In this document: piece after piece, positions 42,758-50,713 of the stretch
Layout of the letters: every line of letters starts with the position of its first letter
Position numbering within the stretch: the stretch's first letter is position 1
Origin: Mycobacterium sp. ACS4331
GTDB lineage: Bacteria; Actinomycetota; Actinomycetes; Mycobacteriales; Mycobacteriaceae
Reading direction: 5' to 3'
DNA length: 64,000 nucleotides
NCBI RefSeq assembly: GCF_001667265.1
Contig: NZ_LZHW01000049.1
Location: 1-64,000 of the forward strand
Program-made: the position numbers and the translations under genes
Notes under the pieces: generated by a model
Databases searched by the model: none
What the model saw: the letters and a program-made list of their open reading frames with translations, nothing else
Told to the model about the DNA's origin: nothing

Positions 42758-43549
42758 GTGACCGACCTCGCGAAGTACGGGCCGTGGGCAGTGATCGCCG
42801 GGGGCTCAGAAGGCGTGGGCGCGGAGTTCGCGGCGCAACTGGCGGCCGACGGCTTCAACCTCGTGCTGATCGCCCGCAAACCCGGCCCGCTGGAGGAGAC
42901 CGCCGACCGCTGCCGCAGCCTCGGCGCCGACGTGCGCACGGTGTCTGTGGACCTGCTGGATCCGGATGCGGTCTCGCAGATCACGGCCACCACCGATGAC
43001 CTCGAGGTCGGGCTGTTGATCTACAACGCCGGCGCCAACACCTGCAGTGAACCGTTCCTGGACGGCGAGCTCGCCGACTTCGGCCGCGTCATCGACCTCA
43101 ACATGACCCGAATGCTGGAGCTGGTGCAGCACTACGCGCGCCTGATGCGCCCGCGCGGCCGGGGCGGCGTGCTGCTCGTCGGATCGATGGTCGGCACGCA
43201 CGGATCGATGCGGCATTCGGTGTACGCCGGTGTCAAGGCGTTCGGTCGGCTGTTCGCCGAGAGTCTCTGGCTGGAACTTCGTGAGCACGGGATCGACGTC
43301 CTGGAGCTGGTGCTGGGCGTGACCCGCACGCCCGCCATGGCCCGCGTGGGGTTGAACTTCGATGTGCCCGGGCTGACGGTGTCCGAGCCCGCCGACGTGG
43401 CGCGCGAAGGCCTGGCGAATCTCGCCGCCGGTCCGGTGTTCATCGCGGGCGGGAACGCCGATGCCGTGCATCAGGGCAGCGGACCGGACCGGGCCGGCAT
43501 CGTGCTCGGGGCGCATCGCCGGATCCAGCAGCTGCTGGGCAGGCAGTGA
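42758..43549 (+). CDS. SDR-family oxidoreductase, first gene of an SDR-LLM-NTF2-SDR operon
   Basis: A 263-residue short-chain dehydrogenase with GGSEGVGAEFAAQLA, NAGANTC and catalytic YAGVK. It belongs to the ketoreductase group that works on long or bulky substrates (ARKPGPLEET). GTG at 42758 gives the right distance to the glycine motif; the upstream SDR is read in the opposite direction and the promoters lie in 43 bases. Its stop overlaps the next gene by 4 bases (GTGA), so it is co-translated with the LLM protein. Confidence 0.87.
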   Translation: MTDLAKYGPWAVIAGGSEGVGAEFAAQLAADGFNLVLIARKPGPLEETADRCRSLGADVRTVSVDLLDPDAVSQITATTDDLEVGLLIYNAGANTCSEPFLDGELADFGRVIDLNMTRMLELVQHYARLMRPRGRGGVLLVGSMVGTHGSMRHSVYAGVKAFGRLFAESLWLELREHGIDVLELVLGVTRTPAMARVGLNFDVPGLTVSEPADVAREGLANLAAGPVFIAGGNADAVHQGSGPDRAGIVLGAHRRIQQLLGRQ

Positions 43550-44421
43550 GGCCGATGCGGCTGGGGCTGTCGACACCCGGGGTGATCCAGATGCCGGGCG
43601 TCGCCGCCGGCTGGGAGGCCGGGCTGACCCCTGCCGACCTGGCGACCGTGGCCAGGGCCGCCGACGAACTGGGCTACGACTACCTGACCTGCGCCGAACA
43701 CGTCGCGGTGCCGGTCGCCGAGCGTGCCCGTCGCGGGGACGTCTACTGGGATCCGGTGGCCACGTTGAGTTACCTCGCGGCGCACACCAGCAGGATCCGG
43801 CTGGCCACCTCAGTGGTGGTGCTGGGGTATCACCACCCCCTGCAGATCGCCAAGAGTTACGGCACTGTCGACGTGCTCAGCGGTGGCCGCCTGGTGCTCG
43901 GTGTCGGGGTGGGATCGCTGCAACCCGAGTTCGAGCTTCTGGGGGCAGCGTTCGAGGATCGCGGCGCGCGCGCCGACGACGCGCTGCGGGCGTTGCGGGC
44001 GTGCCTGTCGGAATCCGAGCCGGCCTACGACGGCGAGTACTACGCGTTCTCGGGCATGTCGGTGCGGCCATGCGCCGTGCAGTCCCATGTGCCGATCTGG
44101 GTCGGAGGCAGAACCAGACGGTCCCTGCGCCGTGCGGTCGCACTGGCCGACGGCTGGATGCCGTTCGGGCTCGCGCCGGATGCGCTGCAGACCATGCTGC
44201 GGTCCGTGGATCTGCCCGACGGTTTCGAGGTCGTGCTCAGCACCACGGCGCTGGACCCCGCGGCCGACCCGAAGCGTGCCCGGACGCAGCTTCGCGCCCT
44301 GCGCGCGGTCGGCGCGACCGCGGTCACCTGCACCGTCAGCGCGGTGTCCGCCGAGCACTACTGTGAACAGTTGGCAGCACTGAGGGGGCTTGCACAGGAG
44401 CTGGAGGGCGATCCCGCATGA
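43546..44421 (+). CDS. LLM-class oxidoreductase, probably F420-dependent
   Basis: A 291-residue luciferase-like TIM-barrel protein. The family pattern is seen in ADELGYDYLTCAEHVAVP, RIRLATSVVVLGYHHPLQIAKSYGTVDVLSGGRLVLGVGVGS, and PIWVGGRTRRSLRRAVALADGWMP. Mycobacterial members mostly use coenzyme F420 rather than FMN. It would transfer hydride to or from an alcohol, enone or similar group. GTG at 43546 overlaps the SDR stop; ATG at 43555 is an alternative. The next start overlaps its stop (ATGA). Confidence 0.9.
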   Translation: MRPMRLGLSTPGVIQMPGVAAGWEAGLTPADLATVARAADELGYDYLTCAEHVAVPVAERARRGDVYWDPVATLSYLAAHTSRIRLATSVVVLGYHHPLQIAKSYGTVDVLSGGRLVLGVGVGSLQPEFELLGAAFEDRGARADDALRALRACLSESEPAYDGEYYAFSGMSVRPCAVQSHVPIWVGGRTRRSLRRAVALADGWMPFGLAPDALQTMLRSVDLPDGFEVVLSTTALDPAADPKRARTQLRALRAVGATAVTCTVSAVSAEHYCEQLAALRGLAQELEGDPA

Positions 44422-44897
44422 GCGAACTCGACGACCTGCTGGCCCGCGTGCGCCAACTCGAGGATGAGCGTGACATCGCGCGGATGATCGCCTCCTATGG
44501 TCCCGCCGTCGACGCCGGGGACGCCGACGCGACGGCCCGGCTGTGGGCGGCCGACGGCGTGTACGACGTCGAGGGCTGGCAGATGGGCTCCCGGGCCGAC
44601 GTCCACGCCATGGTGAGTTCGTCGTCGCATCAGGCGCTGGTGGCCAAGGGCTGCAGCCATTTCCTCGGACCGTGTGTCGTCACGGTCACCGGGGACGACG
44701 CGGTGGCGGTGTGCGAATCCCTGGTGCTGGTCAACGATGGTGACGGCTTCCGTGTCTGGCGCGCCACGGCCAACCATTTCGCGCTGCGCCGCGGTGCGCA
44801 TGGGTGGGAGATCACTCGGCGCACCAGCCGGCTGCTCAACGGCGATGCGGGCGCGCACGGCCTGCTGCGCGCCGGGCTGAGCGGCACACAGGTCTGA
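44418..44897 (+). CDS. NTF2-like/SnoaL-fold protein, possible isomerase or dehydratase
   Basis: A 159-residue cone-fold protein with the family start RVRQLEDERDIARMIASYGPAVDAGDADATARLWAADG. Such proteins include ketosteroid isomerases, dehydratases and scytalone dehydratase-like enzymes. It sits between an LLM reductase and a 3-alpha-hydroxysteroid-dehydrogenase-like SDR, so a role on a steroid- or polyketide-like ring is plausible but inferred. Confidence 0.85.
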   Translation: MSELDDLLARVRQLEDERDIARMIASYGPAVDAGDADATARLWAADGVYDVEGWQMGSRADVHAMVSSSSHQALVAKGCSHFLGPCVVTVTGDDAVAVCESLVLVNDGDGFRVWRATANHFALRRGAHGWEITRRTSRLLNGDAGAHGLLRAGLSGTQV

Positions 44898-44920
44898 TCG
44901 GAACGGAAGACGGAGGAATC

Positions 44921-45775
44921 ATGGGGACGTATGCGGTGACCGGGTCGGCGTCGGGGATGGGACGTGCGGCGGCCGACAGGCTGCGCGCCGCGGGACACAC
45001 CGTGATCGGGGTGGACCTGCGCGACGCGGAGGTCATCGCCGACCTGTCGACACCGCAGGGGCGACAGACGGCGGCCTCCGGAGTGCTCGACGCGGCCGGC
45101 GGCCGACTCGACGGAGCCGTGCTGGCCGCGGGCGTCGGCCCGACGCCGGGTAAGGACCGCCCGCGGCTGATCCTGCAGATCAACTACTTCGGTGTCGTCG
45201 AACTCCTCGAAGCCTGGCGGCCCGCACTGGCATCGGCTGGAAACGCCAAGGTGGTGGTGGTCGCGAGCAATTCGACCACCACCGTGCCGGTGGTGCCGCA
45301 CCGGACCGTCCGCGCCCTGCTGGCCAAAGACGCCGACCGCGCGCTGCGTCCGCTGCGCAAGTTCGGCAAGGGCGCGCCGTCGATCGCCTACGCCGGATCC
45401 AAGATCGGGGTGGCGCGCTGGGTCCGCCGGATGGCGATCACCCGGGACTGGGCCGGCGCCGGGATCCGGCTCAACGCGATCGCGCCGGGGGCGATCATGA
45501 CCCCGCTGCTGCAGAAGCAGCTGGACACCCCGTCCGAGGCCAAGGCCGTCAACTCCTTCCCGGTGCCCATCGGTGGATTCGGCGAGCCCGACGACCTCGC
45601 CGCCTGGATGGAGTTCATGCTGTCGGACAAGGCCGACTTCCTCTGTGGCAGCGTTATTTTCGTCGACGGCGGGTCCGACGCCTACTTCCGCGCCGACGAC
45701 TGGCCGGGTGCGGTCCCGGTGGCCGGTCTGCCGCGGTACCTGTGGCGGTTCGCCAGGTACAAGCGCTCCCGCTGA
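44921..45775 (+). CDS. SDR similar to 3-alpha-hydroxysteroid dehydrogenase/carbonyl reductase
   Basis: A 284-residue SDR. The N-terminal part has TGSASGMGRAAADRL and GVDLRDAEVIADLSTPQGR. The latter, as I recall, is very close to the GIDIRDAEVIADLSTAEGR of Comamonas 3-alpha-HSD/CR, an unusual segment that defines this small subfamily. Catalytic YAGSK is present, and the C-terminus has VIFVDGGSDAYFRADDWPG. It would reversibly oxidise a 3-alpha-hydroxysteroid or reduce a carbonyl. ATG at 44921 has GGAGGA upstream; it is 23 bases after the NTF2-like gene, in the same operon. Confidence 0.85.
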   Translation: MGTYAVTGSASGMGRAAADRLRAAGHTVIGVDLRDAEVIADLSTPQGRQTAASGVLDAAGGRLDGAVLAAGVGPTPGKDRPRLILQINYFGVVELLEAWRPALASAGNAKVVVVASNSTTTVPVVPHRTVRALLAKDADRALRPLRKFGKGAPSIAYAGSKIGVARWVRRMAITRDWAGAGIRLNAIAPGAIMTPLLQKQLDTPSEAKAVNSFPVPIGGFGEPDDLAAWMEFMLSDKADFLCGSVIFVDGGSDAYFRADDWPGAVPVAGLPRYLWRFARYKRSR

Positions 45776-45829
45776 GCTCAGCTCGGCGAAACGCCTGACC
45801 AGCGGCCCGGCGCGGAGCACACTGGACGC

Positions 45830-46639
45830 GTGGACGCCGAGTTGGAGGGCAGGCACCGCACGCTGTGGGGGCAGGGGGACTACGCCGCCATCGCGGAGGT
45901 GGTCGAGCCGTTGGGCCGGATTCTGGTGGAGGCGGCGGGGATCGGGCCGGGCACCCGCGTGCTCGATGTGGCTGCGGGCACGGGCAACGCCGCGATCCCG
46001 GCGGCCGTAACGGGCGCCGACGTGGTCGCCACCGACCTCGTGCCCGAGCTGCTCGACGTGGGCCGCTCGCGTGCCGAGGCCGCCGGCCTGTCGTTGGACT
46101 GGCGGGAGGCCAACGCCGAGGCGTTGCCCTTCGGTGACGCCGAGTTCGACGTCGTGATGTCATGCATCGGCGTGATGTTCGCACCGCACCATCACGCCGC
46201 CGCGGACGAGTTGACGAGGGTGTGCCGACCCGGTGGCACCATCGCACTGATCAACTGGACACCCGAGGGTTTCGTCGGGCAGATGTTCGCGACCATGCGG
46301 CCCTACGTCCCCCCGCCGCCGCCGGGCGTGTCTCCGCCCCCACTGTGGGGCAGCGAGGGACATGTGGTGGTGCTGCTCAACGGCGCGGTCGACGACGTGG
46401 TCGTCGAACGCCGGTCGCTGACAGTGGACCGCTTCGCCGACGGCGCGGCGTTCCGGGACCATTTCAAGGCCTACTACGGTCCGACGATCACGGCGTATCG
46501 GGGAATCGCCGACGATCCGGACCGCGTCGCAGAGCTCGACGCCGCGCTGGCCGCACTCGGCGATGCCGCCCTGGGCGGCGGTTCGACCATGCAGTGGGAG
46601 TACCTGCTGGTCATCGCGCGCCGGGCAGCAGCAGGTTGA
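45830..46639 (+). CDS. Class I SAM-dependent methyltransferase
   Basis: A 269-residue methyltransferase of the UbiE/type 11 group. The SAM-binding motif VLDVAAGTGNAAIPAA (near residue 45), the acidic strand VATDLVPELLDVG and the post-I motif ANAEALPFGDAEFDVVMSCIGVMF are present. The substrate is unknown. GTG start at 45830. Its last 29 bases overlap in opposite orientation with the end of the DUF6390 gene of the hydrogenase operon. Confidence 0.9.
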   Translation: MDAELEGRHRTLWGQGDYAAIAEVVEPLGRILVEAAGIGPGTRVLDVAAGTGNAAIPAAVTGADVVATDLVPELLDVGRSRAEAAGLSLDWREANAEALPFGDAEFDVVMSCIGVMFAPHHHAAADELTRVCRPGGTIALINWTPEGFVGQMFATMRPYVPPPPPGVSPPPLWGSEGHVVVLLNGAVDDVVVERRSLTVDRFADGAAFRDHFKAYYGPTITAYRGIADDPDRVAELDAALAALGDAALGGGSTMQWEYLLVIARRAAAG

Positions 46640-47363
46640 CCGTCCGCAGCGTCGTCGCGGTGGCCGAGGCCAGCGCGTCACATTCGCCGCTGTCCAACCT
46701 GGCGCAGACCCAGTCCCAGTGCGCCGACACGATGTCGCCGGGCCTCGGCCGGGCCGTCAGCGACGTACTTCCGCGTGCCCAGCGCACCGACTCGGGAACG
46801 GCGGGCCCCAGGGTCAGCGCTCCCTCGGTGAACGCCAGCGGACGCGACAGCAGAATCACCCGGTCATCCTTCACCGACTCGACTGTGCCCCAACGGATCC
46901 GGCATGACTGCAGAATCCGCATCGGGGTCGTGGGGTCACCTCCGGTGCTCAGGAAACGCACCCACGGGTACACCGCGAAGACATGGAAGCTGTGGTCGGC
47001 ACACGCATGGTGTCCCAGGTCGGGGTGATTCAGCAGGCCGACCGGTTGGCCCCGCAGCGCCCGCCGGAGATGCGCCACCAACCGCGCGCCGTCGACTCGG
47101 GGCAGGCCGGTGGTGCCCAGCCAGTAACTGCGCACCACGTCGGCATCGAGCGGATCGGAGATCCCCGCCGCCTCGGCGATCACCTCGAGGTAGGGCCACG
47201 CACCGTCGAAACCACGTGCATGCGTCGCGATTTCGGCACCGGCATCATCGGAGAGCAGAATCTTCGAATCGGGCGGCCCGCAGTACCCGAGTTCGTTCGG
47301 CGGGTAGGCATAGCTGGCGAACAGCTGCCATCCGCGAGGTGGGGACCGGGTCTCGGCCGTCAT
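46611..47363 (-). CDS. DUF6390-like protein, last gene of the hydrogenase operon
   Basis: A 250-residue cytoplasmic protein that I recall only as a family of unknown function found in hydrogenase clusters. It begins with SYAYPPNELGYCGPPD and has FHVFAVYPWVRFLSTGG and CRIRWGTVESV. The former resembles a conserved Cys/Pro/Gly loop; no enzyme motif is evident. ATG at 47363 overlaps the hypC stop by 4 bases. Because it always seems to travel with group 1h hydrogenases, it is likely a maturation, assembly or redox-coupling factor. Confidence 0.82.
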   Translation of the reverse strand: MTAETRSPPRGWQLFASYAYPPNELGYCGPPDSKILLSDDAGAEIATHARGFDGAWPYLEVIAEAAGISDPLDADVVRSYWLGTTGLPRVDGARLVAHLRRALRGQPVGLLNHPDLGHHACADHSFHVFAVYPWVRFLSTGGDPTTPMRILQSCRIRWGTVESVKDDRVILLSRPLAFTEGALTLGPAVPESVRWARGSTSLTARPRPGDIVSAHWDWVCARLDSGECDALASATATTLRTVNLLLPGAR

Positions 47364-47605
47364 GGCTCGACCTCACCGCGCCCCATGAGCTGCAGCCCGG
47401 CCATCGCCTCGGCGGCGCCGGCCTCGTCGGTCTTCTCCACGACGAACCCCATGTGGATGATCACCCAGTCACCCGGCGCGAGCGACTCGTCGGCCAGCAT
47501 GCCGATGTTGACTTTGCGTTGTTCCCCGGCGACGTCGGCGAGCGCCAACTGCCCTTCGTAGCCGTCGAGAACGCGGACCACACGGCCCGGAATGCCCAGG
47601 CACAT
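47360..47605 (-). CDS. hypC: HypC/HupF-family hydrogenase maturation chaperone, copy in the structural operon
   Basis: An 81-residue HypC protein starting MCLGIPGRVV, where the Cys after Met binds the Fe(CN)2CO precursor with HypD and passes it to the large subunit. It is distinct in sequence from the second HypC at 58181, and is placed among the hydrogenase-specific genes, so it may serve this large subunit in particular. Its start overlaps the protease stop (TGATG) and its end overlaps the DUF6390 start. Confidence 0.93.
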   Translation of the reverse strand: MCLGIPGRVVRVLDGYEGQLALADVAGEQRKVNIGMLADESLAPGDWVIIHMGFVVEKTDEAGAAEAMAGLQLMGRGEVEP

Positions 47606-48075
47606 CAGTTCGCACTCCCGAGCAGTGCGACCGTGTCCTCGACCGCGCGCACCGCCGCGGGCACGGCCGCGCGCACCGAATCGGACAACCCGATGCCCTC
47701 GGCGACGTCGTGCACCTGAGCGCCCACCACGATGGTGCGCGGCGGGGTGCCGCCGAGGGCGCGCAGGCTCGCGAACACCGTGGCCGGATCCATTCCATGC
47801 GCATCGAGGCCCGCGGTGCCGGAATCGCTTTCGTGGTCGGCCTGGAACACCTCCAGTCGTCCGGGTTCGCCGCGGTCGGGCAACGCATCGACCAGGATCA
47901 GCGCGTCCCACTCGTCGAGCAGGTCGTACGCGAGGTGCATGCCGCGGATCCCGTAGTCGACCACCCGTACGCCGGCGTCCGCACCGCACCGCAGGTTGCG
48001 CACCACCTCGGATCCGAAGCCGTCGTCGCCCAGGAAGATGTTGCCGATGCCGGCGATCAGGATGCGGGAGGGCAC
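47605..48075 (-). CDS. Hydrogenase large-subunit maturation protease (HyaD/HybD type)
   Basis: A 156-residue endopeptidase that removes the C-terminal tail of the hydrogenase large subunit after nickel insertion. The fold start ILIAGIGNIFLGDDGFGSEVV has the conserved GxGNxxxxDDGxG and the Ni-sensing acidic residues (D18 region; VDALPDRGEPG near 64). The GTG at 48075 gives this standard N-terminus. It lies downstream of the 39-residue DUF6893-like gene and overlaps hypC by one base. The tail it would cut is the 22 residues after DPCLPCGVH in the large subunit. Confidence 0.93.
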   Translation of the reverse strand: MPSRILIAGIGNIFLGDDGFGSEVVRNLRCGADAGVRVVDYGIRGMHLAYDLLDEWDALILVDALPDRGEPGRLEVFQADHESDSGTAGLDAHGMDPATVFASLRALGGTPPRTIVVGAQVHDVAEGIGLSDSVRAAVPAAVRAVEDTVALLGSAN

Positions 48076-48078
48076 GGG

Positions 48079-48198
48079 CTACATCTGCCGCATCTTCAGG
48101 TAGCGCTGAACGTCGGGGAGCGAGCGCACTCCGATCACCAGACCCACCATCAGCAGCAGTGCCACGATCACTGTGGCCACCCAACCTACGACTTCCAT
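48079..48198 (-). CDS. DUF6893-like 39-residue membrane peptide
   Basis: A 39-residue peptide: MEVVGWVATVIVALLLMVGL makes one hydrophobic helix, followed by VIGVRSLPDVQRYLKMRQM, a short basic amphipathic end. AAGGAG stands 6 bases before the ATG. The LPDVxRYLKMRxM ending is, as I recall, that of small actinobacterial proteins of family DUF6893. It sits between the 411-residue gene and the protease gene in the operon. It could anchor the soluble hydrogenase or its electron-transfer partner to the membrane; that is inference. Confidence 0.8.
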   Translation of the reverse strand: MEVVGWVATVIVALLLMVGLVIGVRSLPDVQRYLKMRQM

Positions 48199-48225
48199 GG
48201 CTGTCTCCTTCTCTTTCGGCTCAGT

Positions 48226-49461
48226 TCACGGGCTCAGGGGTTCGATTTCGTCGGGGGCGAAGAACAGGTGGCGGCCATACCACTCGTGCATGTCGGTCGC
48301 CGCGTCGTCGTCCATCACGACGGCGACATGGGTGGCGCCGTCGAGGTCCTCGTGGACCGCCGTGACGCGGGCGATCCGGCCGCTGACGAACATGTCCTGC
48401 GCGTCGGCGCGCCGGGACGGCCGCAGTCGCACCCGGCTTCCGGGGACCACCCGCACCCCGTCGACCACGACCCCAACCAGCGGGTCCGACCACACGCCGT
48501 GCAGGCCCAACATCGCCTCGGCGGACATGCCGTCGCATTGATCGATGATGCGGGCCGCCCGCGCGTCGGTGGCCCGCGCCTGCGCCTTCTCCTCGTCGGT
48601 CATCGCCATCACGCGCAGCGTCAGGATCTCGTCGATCTCGGTCGAGTCGTACAGTGCACCGCCGCTCTGTTCAGCGACCTGGGGATGGTCGTAGAGAATG
48701 ATGGGTGAGACCAGCAGCAGCCGATCGTCACCGGGTGGCCCGGCCAGCACTGGGAAGCAGCGGTGCTGACGACACTGCGCGGCCGCGGCGATGGCGTCGT
48801 CGGACGGTTCGAGCAGTGAGATGAAGCCGCCGTCGAGAGCTTCGACGAGCACATGCGCACCGATGAGCGACCGTTCGATCGCGTCTTGGCGGTCCGATGC
48901 AGCGGCACCGGTGTTGCGCACCGTGAGCGTGACGCGCTCGATGTCGCCGGTCCCGCGGCCGTGCAACTCGATCTGCACCACGGCGTGCACGCCATGACGT
49001 TCGCGGACCAGCCGGCCCCCGGCGACCGTTTCGACCTCGATGTGGGGCGCCGCGGCAAGCGGCTGCGACCACGTCCGGGCCGCCGTGAGATCGACCGGGC
49101 CGAAACAGATCTCGGTCTCGACGGCCTCGTCCCAGCTCAGCCAGGATCCGGTCGGAGTCACGAGTTCGGCTACAGGGACCCAATTCTGGTGTTCCCACCG
49201 CTGCGCGCGCCGATTCTGCAGGTGCAGGAACCGGACGGTGAATCGCAGTTGGGTGCAGTCCCGCACCAGGAACTCGGCCATGAGTTGGGGATCCTCGCCG
49301 AGGCCGGCGTCGGCGGCTCCCGGCGGTCCGAGCACACCGAACTGCCAGCGCTGAAGATTCTTCGCAGAGGTGGCACGGTACGGGTACAGCAGGTAGCCCT
49401 CGTAGAGCACCGCGTCGGCCACCGCTCGGGCCCGTTCCCACACTGCGGAGTCGACGGTCAT
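48226..49461 (-). CDS. Conserved hypothetical protein of the hydrogenase operon (411 residues)
   Basis: A 411-residue cytoplasmic protein without recognisable motifs. It has two Cys near the middle (AAAQCRQHRCFPVLAG), a beta-rich first half (VVQIELHGRGTGDIERVTLTVRN) and a helical part (TDEEKAQARATDARAARII). It starts at ATG 49461, overlapping the DUF6084 stop (ATGA). Its place between DUF6084 and the maturation genes suggests a role in assembly or electron transfer for the group 1h hydrogenase. I cannot assign a function. Confidence 0.82.
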   Translation of the reverse strand: MTVDSAVWERARAVADAVLYEGYLLYPYRATSAKNLQRWQFGVLGPPGAADAGLGEDPQLMAEFLVRDCTQLRFTVRFLHLQNRRAQRWEHQNWVPVAELVTPTGSWLSWDEAVETEICFGPVDLTAARTWSQPLAAAPHIEVETVAGGRLVRERHGVHAVVQIELHGRGTGDIERVTLTVRNTGAAASDRQDAIERSLIGAHVLVEALDGGFISLLEPSDDAIAAAAQCRQHRCFPVLAGPPGDDRLLLVSPIILYDHPQVAEQSGGALYDSTEIDEILTLRVMAMTDEEKAQARATDARAARIIDQCDGMSAEAMLGLHGVWSDPLVGVVVDGVRVVPGSRVRLRPSRRADAQDMFVSGRIARVTAVHEDLDGATHVAVVMDDDAATDMHEWYGRHLFFAPDEIEPLSP

Positions 49462-50096
49462 GGCGTCTCCTCGACGGTGCGAAGCAGCCTGGTGACCGCG
49501 TCGTCGAGGTTGAGCACACCGCACCGTGACTTGTAGGCGGCCAGCATGCTGATCGTCTCGTGCCCGAGGCGCACCCAGCCCATGTCGGGAAAGTGCATCG
49601 CGATCAGCTTGTGCCACACCGACACCGGCATGTCGTAGTGATCGTCGCAGTGCCAGGGCACCTGCTGAACGCGGAATCCGCTGTCGCCCTTGTAGAAAAC
49701 GGTTCCGCTGAACAGGAACTGCAACGGAACCGTACCGTCGCGTAACGCGTGCATGTATTTGGCCGCGGCGACCTCGAAGTCATAGGTGCACAGCAGGGGC
49801 AGCGGGGTCGTCACCGCCCCGGAGAATCCCGGCACCATCGCCGTGGTGTGCTGCCACAGGAAGGTGTGCTGGGTGGCGGCCCAGCGGTCACGAGTTCCGA
49901 ACAGGTCGAGCAGCCCGGGCTCCTCGGCCTCGGTGTAGGTGCGTCGGGACGGTTCGATGCGCACCTGACAGCGCAGCGCGATCGCCTGGACCGGATCGTC
50001 CGTGGCCCCGGCCAGCCCGATGTGCGCGGTCAGCGTGGGCGTCGCCGAGTAGGGTTCCGGTTCCACACCGAGCACCGAGAACGTGAGGTCGCTCAT
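49458..50096 (-). CDS. DUF6084-like protein of the hydrogenase operon
   Basis: A 212-residue protein, cytoplasmic, of a family (DUF6084 from memory) encoded with actinobacterial hydrogenases. It is rich in beta strands (LTFSVLGVEPEPYSATPTLT, VQAIALRCQVRIEP) and has conserved aromatic patches (LWQHTTAMVPGFSGAV, VPWHCDDHYDMPVSVWHKL). The single HxxxxD-type pattern WHCDDHYDMP could bind a metal. Both ends overlap neighbours by 4 bases, so it is translated with DUF5947 and the 411-residue protein. A longer in-frame extension to 50645 lies over the DUF5947 gene and is not used. Confidence 0.83.
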   Translation of the reverse strand: MSDLTFSVLGVEPEPYSATPTLTAHIGLAGATDDPVQAIALRCQVRIEPSRRTYTEAEEPGLLDLFGTRDRWAATQHTFLWQHTTAMVPGFSGAVTTPLPLLCTYDFEVAAAKYMHALRDGTVPLQFLFSGTVFYKGDSGFRVQQVPWHCDDHYDMPVSVWHKLIAMHFPDMGWVRLGHETISMLAAYKSRCGVLNLDDAVTRLLRTVEETP

Positions 50097-50713
50097 CGCT
50101 GTTCCCCGCTCCTGGCGTCGAGTGCGGCGAAGAAGCCGTCGATGAACCGTCGTGCGTCGCCGCCGCCGTCGAACCCGTGCCAGACCGTGCGCAGCCCTCC
50201 GACAAACTCGTAGCAGACGTCGACTGGGACCAGAAAGCACTGCGGTGGGCCGACTTCGGGCAACCGGATGAGCAGCGCCTCGACATCGTCGACGAGTTCG
50301 GTGGTGCGGGGGTCGGCTGCGGTGATCGTCTCCCACTGCGCGAGGTCGAGTTCGCATTCGCAGGCCCCCGCCGGCCCGGGATAGAAGGCGACGATGCGGC
50401 CGAGGGCGGAGTTCCGGAAGAAGAACGCCACCCCGACGGGGATCTGCAGCGCGTTCCAGGCGTGCCGGTCGACGGCGAAGTCCGGGAACGACAGGCACCG
50501 GTCGGGCACCGCGCGGTAACGAAGGTCGGCGGTGCTGTCGGTGAACAGCAGCCAGCAGCCGCGGCATACGCACATCAGTTGGCGGCCGGCGACGTTGACG
50601 ACATGTTGATGCTCGTCGGCGATGGGCTCCGCGCACATCTCGCACCGCTCACCGACCGGCGGTGGTGGCCGGCGGGAGGTGATGCGCGAGAGGATGCGCA
50701 ACGGGCTGGTCAT
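50093..50713 (-). CDS. DUF5947-like protein with Cys-rich N-terminus
   Basis: A 206-residue protein with an N-terminal metal-binding site: CEMC (C24, C27) and CVCRGC (C48, C50, C53) about 20 residues apart, typical of a zinc ribbon or Fe-S site. The rest has no recognised motif (VAFFFRNSALGRIVAFYPGPAG, LLIRLPEVGPPQCFLVPVDVCYEFVG). I recall this as family DUF5947, linked to group 1h hydrogenases. It overlaps both neighbours by 4 bases. A role in electron transfer or cluster delivery is plausible. Confidence 0.84.
   Translation of the reverse strand: MTSPLRILSRITSRRPPPPVGERCEMCAEPIADEHQHVVNVAGRQLMCVCRGCWLLFTDSTADLRYRAVPDRCLSFPDFAVDRHAWNALQIPVGVAFFFRNSALGRIVAFYPGPAGACECELDLAQWETITAADPRTTELVDDVEALLIRLPEVGPPQCFLVPVDVCYEFVGGLRTVWHGFDGGGDARRFIDGFFAALDARSGEQR

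Noticed and set aside
46611..46639. 29-base tail-to-tail overlap as a special regulatory device
   Set aside because: Short convergent overlaps are common in compact high-GC genomes and nothing else marks this one.
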